Source: an uncultured Clostridia bacterium
GTDB lineage: Bacteria; Bacillota; Clostridia; Oscillospirales; Acutalibacteraceae
DNA: 35,738 nt
Reading direction: 5' to 3'
Assembly: GCA_937880805.1 (NCBI GenBank)
Contig: CALGRR010000033.1
Coordinates: 1-35,738 of the forward strand
Each line of letters starts with the position of its first letter. Within the stretch, counting starts at the first letter, position 1. Below, in pieces: positions 16,294-25,200 of this stretch. Both the position numbers and the translations under genes were made by a program. The notes below the pieces were generated by a model. That model ran no database searches. It was not told the DNA's origin and worked only from the letters and a program-made list of their open reading frames with translations.

Positions 16294-19200
16294 TTACTGT
16301 GCAAGACCTGTAACCTGATTGAGTGTTGCAAAGTTGTTTACAACAAGTCTTACAATATTAACATCTGTTGACATAATGTATCCGTCACCGGTTACATCTG
16401 CTGCTCTGAACAACCATTCCGTATTCAATGATCCGAAATTATTAACATCCAATCTTATAATGTTAATGTCAGTTGCCATAACATAACCGTCGCCGGTTAC
16501 ATCACCGAAGATTATGATATGGAATTCCTCAACAGGTGCTGAAGTATCAAAGTTGTCGTAAACCGAAATCTTCACGCCTGTACCGATTGCCGAGCCAGTT
16601 ACATACTCTACAGTATAGTAACCGTCACCGCTAACCTTGATATATCCGTCAAGAACATTGTTACTATTGTCAAGTCCTTCTGCAAGACCGTAGATAAACC
16701 ACTTGTCGAAGCCGGCATCAGCGGTGTATCTGTCTGCTGTTACTGAGTAGCCGTCATTATATGACTCAATTACTTCAGCACCGCCGACATATCTTTCGAT
16801 CATTGTTGTTGAACCTTCAACAGGAACAAGCTTAACTGTTACTCTTTCGTATACAGGATAGAAGTTGATTTCGCCCTTCATCTCGATTTCTTCGCCTGCT
16901 TCATAGGTGTTGCCTTCATCGTCAACCCAGTGAAGGAAGGTGTAGTAAGCATCGATTGACTGGCCTGCTGTGTTTACAAGTGCGGGAGCTTCGAGAATCT
17001 TGAAGGTATCACCAAAGATGTAAGCTTTCTCATTGTAAACTTCATAGCCGATTGAATCGGTGTTATAAGCAGGACCTCTGTCGGTATCCTCGAATTTATA
17101 GAAGGTTACGTCTGCACTTACTGCCTTGAACACTGCATTATATTCAAGATTTTCAGCGGGCATTACCACGCCTTCAAGGTTAACAATATCGCTTTCGGTG
17201 GGTTCTGCTACTGATGCGGGAGCCCAGCCGAGGAACTCATAACCCTTCTTATCGGGATCCTGAGGAACGTCGAGCGAATCGCCTGCTGCGATAGCATACT
17301 CTTCATATACTTCGCCGTCTACATAATATGTAGCTGTGAATGCACCTTCAATAGCCTGCCACTGAGCCTTGAATGTCTTGCCGCCAACGGTATCCATAAT
17401 ACCAACTACGGGAGTCCATCCAACGAAGTTGTAGCCAACCTTTGTGGGAGCTGCAGGAGCAACGATTGACTGTTCAAAGATTGTGGGAACAGTTGCGGTT
17501 GTTTCACCGTCTGCAAACTTACCGCCGTTTGCATCAAAGACTGCATTATAAGTGTTTGCAGTTTCTGTTGCATAGAGGTAGAGCTTGCCGTTGCCCATTG
17601 TTTCGTCTGCTGCAAGCTTATTGTTCATTGCTTCATCCTTATACCAGCCATTGAATTCATAGCCTTCAGCGGGAGCATAGTTTGAGCTGTCGCCGATAAC
17701 TGCACCGAATTCAACTCTTGAAGTTGAAACAAGCTTGAAGGTATCGGTTGTTGCATCGTCGCCGTCAACAACCTTTACATAGTAGTAAACGTTATAAACG
17801 CTTGATTCATAAACAGCAACATAGCTGAGAGCGTTTGCGGGCATCTTTTCTGCAACTGCAACTGCTGTTGCGGGAGCTGAAGCGAGTGCCCAGCCTGCAA
17901 ATCTGTAGCCTTCCTTAGCGGGAACGGTTGAAGCATCGGGAATGTAGGATGCAAGATCCTTACCGTATTCAACCTTTTCGTTTACAAGCTCTGTTTCGCC
18001 GGCTGTAAATACGAGATCATAGGAGTTGATGTCGTATTCAGCAACATAGGTTGCATCTGTTGCGGGAACCTTTGCTCCGTCTTCAAACTTAACCTTTTCA
18101 CCGTCGATTGTTGCATAGTAACCGAGGAATGTGTAGCCCTCTCTTGAAGGATCGGTTGCGGGCTTGATTGCGATTACAGTATCATAAGTGAATGTGCCCT
18201 CTGTGAGAACTGTTCCGTTATAATCTGTAAACTTGACTGAGTAGCTGTTGATAGTCCAGTTACCGGTTACGGTTACTGCTCTTGTATCAACAACATATTC
18301 ACCCTTTTCATTCTTATCTGCACCGTTTACAGTCCAGCCGTTGAATGTGTAACCTGCAACTGCTGCGGGCTCATCAACATTGATTACATCGCCGATATGA
18401 GCATCTGCCTTATCTGCGGGCTTAACTGCGGTTGCGGGAACGTTGCCGATGAATGTGTAGGTAATTGAAACATTGTTTGCGGTCCATGCAGCGTTAAGAG
18501 TGATGTTTCTTGCAGGCATTGCCTTGCCGAATTCAAACTTAACTGCTGAATCCTCGCCTTCATACCAATGGCTGAATGTGTAGCCGAGCATTGAAGGATC
18601 TGAGGGAGCTGCTGTGTTTGTTCCGTAAACATAGTCCTTAGCGGGAATCTGAGTTGCACCCTCACCTGTTACATAGGTGATTGTGTATGTGTTGGGATTC
18701 CATTTTGCTTCGAGAGCAACATCAGCGGTGAGAGGAGCTGTGAAGTCATATTCTGTTGTTGTTCCTGCAATTACCCACTTATCGAAGGTGTAACCTGTCA
18801 TTGTGGGATCTGTGGGTTCATCAACTACAGTCATATAGGGCTTCGTAATATCCTCTACGGGTGAGCCGCCCTTGCTGTCGAAGGTGATTGTGTAGTCGTT
18901 ACGAGTCCAGTTACCGGTTACGGTTACTGCTCTTGTATCAACAACATATTCACCCTTTTCGTTCTTATCTGCACCTTCAACGGTCCAGCCGTGGAAGGTG
19001 AAGCCGTAAACTTCTTCAGGAGTTGTTACGTCAATAACATCATTGATGTGAGCATCTGCCTTATCAGCAGGCTTAACTGCCTCTGCGGGAACATCACCTT
19101 CAAACACATAGGTGACAGCTACATCATTTGCAGTCCATGCTGCGTTAAGAACGATGTTTCTTGCGGGCATTGCCTCGCCGAATACGAACTCAACTGCTTC

Positions 19201-22200
19201 ATCGGTTTCGTACCAGTGGCTGAAGGTGTAGCCGGTCTTGGTGGGAACAACATCGGTTTCGGTTACTTCTTTACCGTAATCGAATGTGTCCTTATCAACC
19301 TGAACGCCGTCTGCAAAATATGTTACGTTGTAGGTGTTAACATTCCACTTTGCAATATATGTTACATTGCCGTCGGGAACCTTTGTTTCGCCTGCAACGA
19401 GCTTGGTTGTTTCATCGTTGATGTCGGTGTACCAACCGCCGAAGCTGTGGCCTTCACGAACGGGCTCGTTTGAAGGAGCAGTAATCATCATCTCATAATA
19501 ATATGTGCCTGCGGAGTCACCCTCATAAGCTGCATCATAAGTATTTGAGAATGTTACTGTGTGCACATTTCTCTTGTAGTATGCTTCAAGAGTTGTTGTG
19601 CCGTCTGCAGCGATTGTTTTGCTGAGAACGCTCTTTGCTTCGTCAAGCGTAAAGCCTTCAAGTGTTGCGGGAGCATCGTATGTTGCGAGCTCGCCTGTTG
19701 TGCCGCTGCCGGGAACTGTGTTGCTGGGCTCGCTGCTGTATGCACCGGTTGTATCCATAAGATAGATATTTACAGTGTACGCGGTGTCGCCTGCTGCAAT
19801 CCAGTTTGCATCAAGTCTGAAGCTTTCTGCGGGCATTGTTGCGGGAAGCTTATAAGCTACGCCGTTCTTGAGCCAGCCGCCGAATGTGTAGCCATCCTTC
19901 ACCATATTTTCATCAAGAGGAAGCTTTGCAGAGATGTCTGCCTCATAGTATGCTTCAATCTTATCAACAGCTGTGCCGCCGTTTGAATTGAATGTGATTG
20001 TGTAAAGGATGGGAGTCCATACTGCTTCAAGGTTAACATCAGCAACAAGCTTTGATGAGAAGTCGTAAGCATCTGCTGTACCTGCGATTACCCACTTATC
20101 AAAGGTGTGACCTGTCTTTGTGGGTGCGGGGAAGGGCTCGCTGACAACAGTATTGTAATCTTGTGTTACGGGAGCAACTGCTGTGCCGCCCTTGCTGTCG
20201 AAGGTTACTGTGTACTGGTTGATTACCCAGTTACCGGTTACGGTAATCTTGGTGTTTGTGCCAACGGTGTAGGTTCCGTCGCCGTTATCAACTGCACCTT
20301 CAACGCTCTTCCAGCCTTCGAATGTGTAGCCGTAAACATCATAATTATCGCTTACATCAACAGTATCGCCAATCTTTGCGATTACATCAGCGGGTTCTGT
20401 AACTGAAGCGGGATAATTACCGGTGAATTTATAATCGATTGTTACAGGGATTACATTCCACTTAGCTGTAAGTACAACATTTCTGTCTTCCATTACATAG
20501 GGGAATACAAACTCTGCAGTTTCATCGGTTTCATACCAGTAAGCGAAGGTGTAACCGTCGCGTGTGGGAGCTGCGGGAGCTTCAACCTTTGTTCCGAACG
20601 ATTCACTTATCTGCTTAACTTCTGAACCGCCGTTTGAATTAAAGGTGATTGTGTGACCGTTTGCTTCCCATTTTGCGGTAAGAGTTACATCACGGTCGGG
20701 CATCGATGAATTTGCGAAATCGAATTCGGTGTTTTCATCGGTTTCATACCAATACTTGAATGCATAGCCGGGTCTTGTTGTTACTTCGGGAGCATTGATG
20801 GTTGCTCCGTAGCTGTATGTTCCGTCTGTAACAGGTGTACCGCCGTTTTCATCAAAGATAACCTTGTGAGTGTTACGGGTCCAGTTACCGGTTACCTTAA
20901 CATCAGCTTCTGCAACTGTGTTATCTGCTGCTGCACCTTCAACATTCCAGCCGCCGAAGGTGAAGCCTTCGATTTCGTCGGGCTCGGTGAGGTCGATGGG
21001 ATCGCCGTAGTAAGCGGTATTAACCTTATCTGCGGGCTTGTTTGCATTTTCGGGAACATCACCGGTGAAGGTGTAGGTTACGCTGTAGGTGTTGTGAGTC
21101 CAGGTTGCGGTTGCAGTTACATTGCCTGCACCAACCTTGCCGTCAACATCGCCTTCAAGTACCCACTCTGAAACTGTGTAGCCGGGAACCTTATCGATTA
21201 CGGGCTTTTCAACAGTTACGCCGATGTGTGCATTTACAACTGCGTGAGGTTCTGCACCCTGAGGAACATCGCCTGCATATACATAAGTGATTGTGTAGGG
21301 AATGTAGCTCCATGTACCGGTTACGGTTACATCAGCTGCATCCATAATGCCATCAGCATCAGTCATTGTCCAGTCAAGCGTATAGCCTGCGGGGATTACT
21401 ACATCGGGAATCTTGATTGTTTCGCCGATAGTCTGAGTGATAGCTGCGGGATCTGTGTATCCGTCAGGTGTTGAACCTGCGTAAACATAAATTACATCGT
21501 AAGGAATCATTGCCCAAGTACCGGTCATAAGAACGGGCTCTGTGCCCATAATGCCGTCAGCATCTGTTGATGTCCATACAAGAGTATAACCTGCGGGGAT
21601 TTCTACTTCGGGTTCCTCAATCTTATCGCCGATTGTGAGGCTGATAGCGGGAGGAGCTGTGTAGCCCGAGGGAACTGTTCCCTTGTATTCATATGTTACG
21701 CCAACGGGAAGCTTTGACCAGGTACCGGTTACGGTTACGGGAGCTGCATCCATAATGCCGTCAGCATCAGTCATTGTCCAGTCAAGCTTATAGCCTGCGG
21801 GGATTTCTACATTGGGAAGCTTGATTTCTTCGCCTACGGTCTGAGTGATAGCTTCGGGAACTTTATCCTTAAGTTCTTCGGGGATGTCGCCTTCGTAAAC
21901 ATAAGTTACTGCATAAGGAATCTTTGCCCAAGTACCGGTTAAGATTACAGCTTCTGTTCCCATAATGCCGTCTTCATCGGTTGAAGTCCATACAAGAGTA
22001 TAGCCTGCAGGAATTTCTACTTCGGGTTCCTCAATCTTATCACCGATTGTGAGAGTGATAGCTGTGGGAGCTTTGTATCCGTCAGGAGTTGTTCCTGCGT
22101 AAACATAAGTTACATCGTAAGGAATCTTTGACCAAGAACCTGTTACGGTTACATTGCTTGTGCCAACCTTACCGTCTACTGCACCCTGAATATCCCAGCC

Positions 22201-25200
22201 TGAGAATTCATAACCGGGAACCTCGTCGGGTTCATCAGCCTTAACAACATCGCCGATATGTGCACCTTCAATATCCACGGGAGCTGTGTAGCCATCGGGA
22301 ATATCGCCGGTTACTTCATAATCGATAAGGCGGTCAATCGCTGTCCAGTTACCGGTTACGGTAACATCGCTTGTGCCAACAACGCCTGTGTTGCCTTCGG
22401 GAAGCACCCAACCGTCGAACTCATAACCAGCAACTGCTGCGGGAGGAGTAACGTCGATGGGATCGTTGATATGCTTACCTGTTACATCGGCAGGCTTGGT
22501 TGCTGCGATTGCTGCGGGAACCTCTGTGCTGCCTTCAAATGTGTAAACATATGTGATTGTGTAGTCAATGTTTTCGTACTTGGCTGTGTAGGTTCTGTCA
22601 CCTAATACAACATCTGTTGTTTCAGCCTTATCCTCGCCGAGATACCAGCCGAGGAATGCATAACCGTCTTTCTTAGGCTCGTTTGCGGGAAGCTCATAAG
22701 CTGCACCGTAGGTGAGAGTCTTGCTGTCCCACTGGCTGCCTTCGTTCATATATATAATAGTATATGAAACGGGAGCGTAGTAAACATTGATTTCTGTTGT
22801 GCCGTCTGCATTAACCTTTGTGTTTGTTGCGTTGAAGCCAGCGTTTGCCTGAGCATCATATGCATAGTGAGCGAGCTCACTTACAAGAGTGCTGTTTGCA
22901 TCGGGAAGGTCTGCAACAAGAATATAGGTTGTGTTTTCGGCAGGATTTGCAGGCATTTCATCAACTATCTGGATGATGCTGTCTGCTGTGCCTCTGTAGG
23001 TGTTTACGGAAACTGTCTGTGTTCCGCCGTTAATCTGGTCTTCATAGTTAACAACGATTGTAACCATTACCTGCTGAGCAACGAGCTTTGCATAAACCGT
23101 TACATCATTTGCAGGCATTTTGCCGGGAACTGTTGTTGCAGTTTCGCAAGCTGCATCTGAATACCAGGTGTTATCCCAAGCATAGCCAACCTTTGCGGGC
23201 TTCTCGGGAGCCGAAACTATTGCATCATAGTAATATGTTGTGCTTTCAACCTCTTCACCGTCAACAAATGCCTTGAAGGTGTACTGATTTCTTGCATAGT
23301 ATGCTTTAAGAACTGTTGAACCGTCACCAGCAATTGTTGATTCAAGAAGCTCATTTTCGTGAGTTGTGGGGTAGAACATACCGTCCACATTTTCAAGAGC
23401 GGGAACTTTTACGGTTTCGCCCGTTACACCTGTGGGATAAAGGGTTTTTGAGTTATCAATTACAAACTCGCCCTTTGTATCCTGAAGGTAATATTCAACT
23501 GTATAGCTGATACCGTCTGATTCTTCCCAAACTGCATAATACTCAAGAGCGTTTGCAGGCATTGTTGCGGGAAGATTCTCTGCTGCTCCGCCGTCTGTTT
23601 TTGACCAGCCCCTGAAGTTATAACCGGGTCTGCTGGGTCTGGTGGGAGTAAGAGGATTGCCGTAGTATACATCATATTCCTTTTTAACTTCACCGGGTGT
23701 GCCGAAATAAGCATCGGTTGAGCCCTTTGAGTTAGCATAGAAGGTTGCCTTATATTTAAGTGTAGTCCAGTTTCCGGTAAAGGTCATATCCGTTGTGCCC
23801 ATTGTTTCGGGAACAGCGGGAGTCCAACCGGCCCAATCATGACCTTCCTTTGTGGGAACGGGCTCTGTTACTGGTGCACCGTAGTAAAGCTCCATAGGAT
23901 CGATTACTGTGTCACCGGTGTTTGTGAAAGTATAGATATGCTTATCGCGTGAATAGTAAACCTCAAGAACTGTTGTGCCGTCACCGTCAATATTTGCTTC
24001 GAGTGTTGACTTCTCAGCATTGAGAGTGAACATACCTTCAAGACCTTCAAGCTCAGAAGCTGTTGCCTTTGTGTCTGTTTCGCCTGTTCCGTTGAATGTT
24101 CTGCTGTCATCAAGAACATATTCACCGTCAAGACCCTGCATATAATACTCTACCTTATAAGCGGTATTTGTATTTGCAGTCCAGATTGCATAGAAATTGA
24201 GACCGTCGGGTTCATCGCCCATTGTTTCGGGAACATCAACTTCAACCTTTGAATCTGCTGAAGCTGCCCAGCCTGAGAATTCATAACCGTCTCTCTTTGC
24301 TTCGGGAACGGGGATTTCCTTTTCAAACTCAACGGGCTCTTTCTTTTCAGTCAATGACTTGTCGCCATTGAGATAACCGCCGTTAGCGTAGAAGGTTACA
24401 TCATAGATGTTAACATCCCAATTACCCTTGAATTCAATATCTTCTGTGCCCATTACTCCGGGGATTTCAGCACTCCAACCAGTCCAGGTGTGACCAACCC
24501 AAGAGGGCTGACCGGGAACTGCGATTGTTTCGCCGTAGTAAGCGTTAATGGGAGTTACTGTTGTGTCACCGGTGTTGGTGAAGGTGTAGGTGTGTCTGTC
24601 GCGTGAATAATATGCTTTAAGAACTGTTGAACCGTCACCTGCAAGTGTAGCTGAAAGCTTTGAATCAGCGTGACCTTCATTGAGAGTGAACATACCTGTT
24701 ATATTCTCAAGTGCGGGAGCTGTTACAGTTCCTTCTGTTGTTCCTTCAACATCTTCAAGTGTTCTTGAAGAATCAAGAGCATATTCACCGTCAAGGCCCT
24801 GCATATAGTATTCAACTGTGTAAGTTGCCTTTGCGGGAGTCCATACTGCGTAGTATGTGAGGTCGTTTGCGGGAACGCTTGTTGCGGGAACTACAACATC
24901 ATCTGCTGTTGCGTCTGCTGTTGTTGCCCAACCTGCAAATGCGTAACCTGCCTTTGTAACATCCTCTTCTCCGGGAGCTGTGATAGCTGACTTATAAGCA
25001 AGGTTTTCGGTCTTCTTAAGATTTGTTTCGTCGCCGTAGAGATAACCGCCGTTTGCATCGAAAGTAACATTATATTTGTTTACTTCCCAGATTGCATAGA
25101 ACTCGAGGCTCTCTGCGGGCATTGTTTCGGGAATTACTGCTTCTTCGGTTGCATCTGCTGTTGCACCCCAGAATCTGAAGGTGTAGCCCTTAAGATCGGG

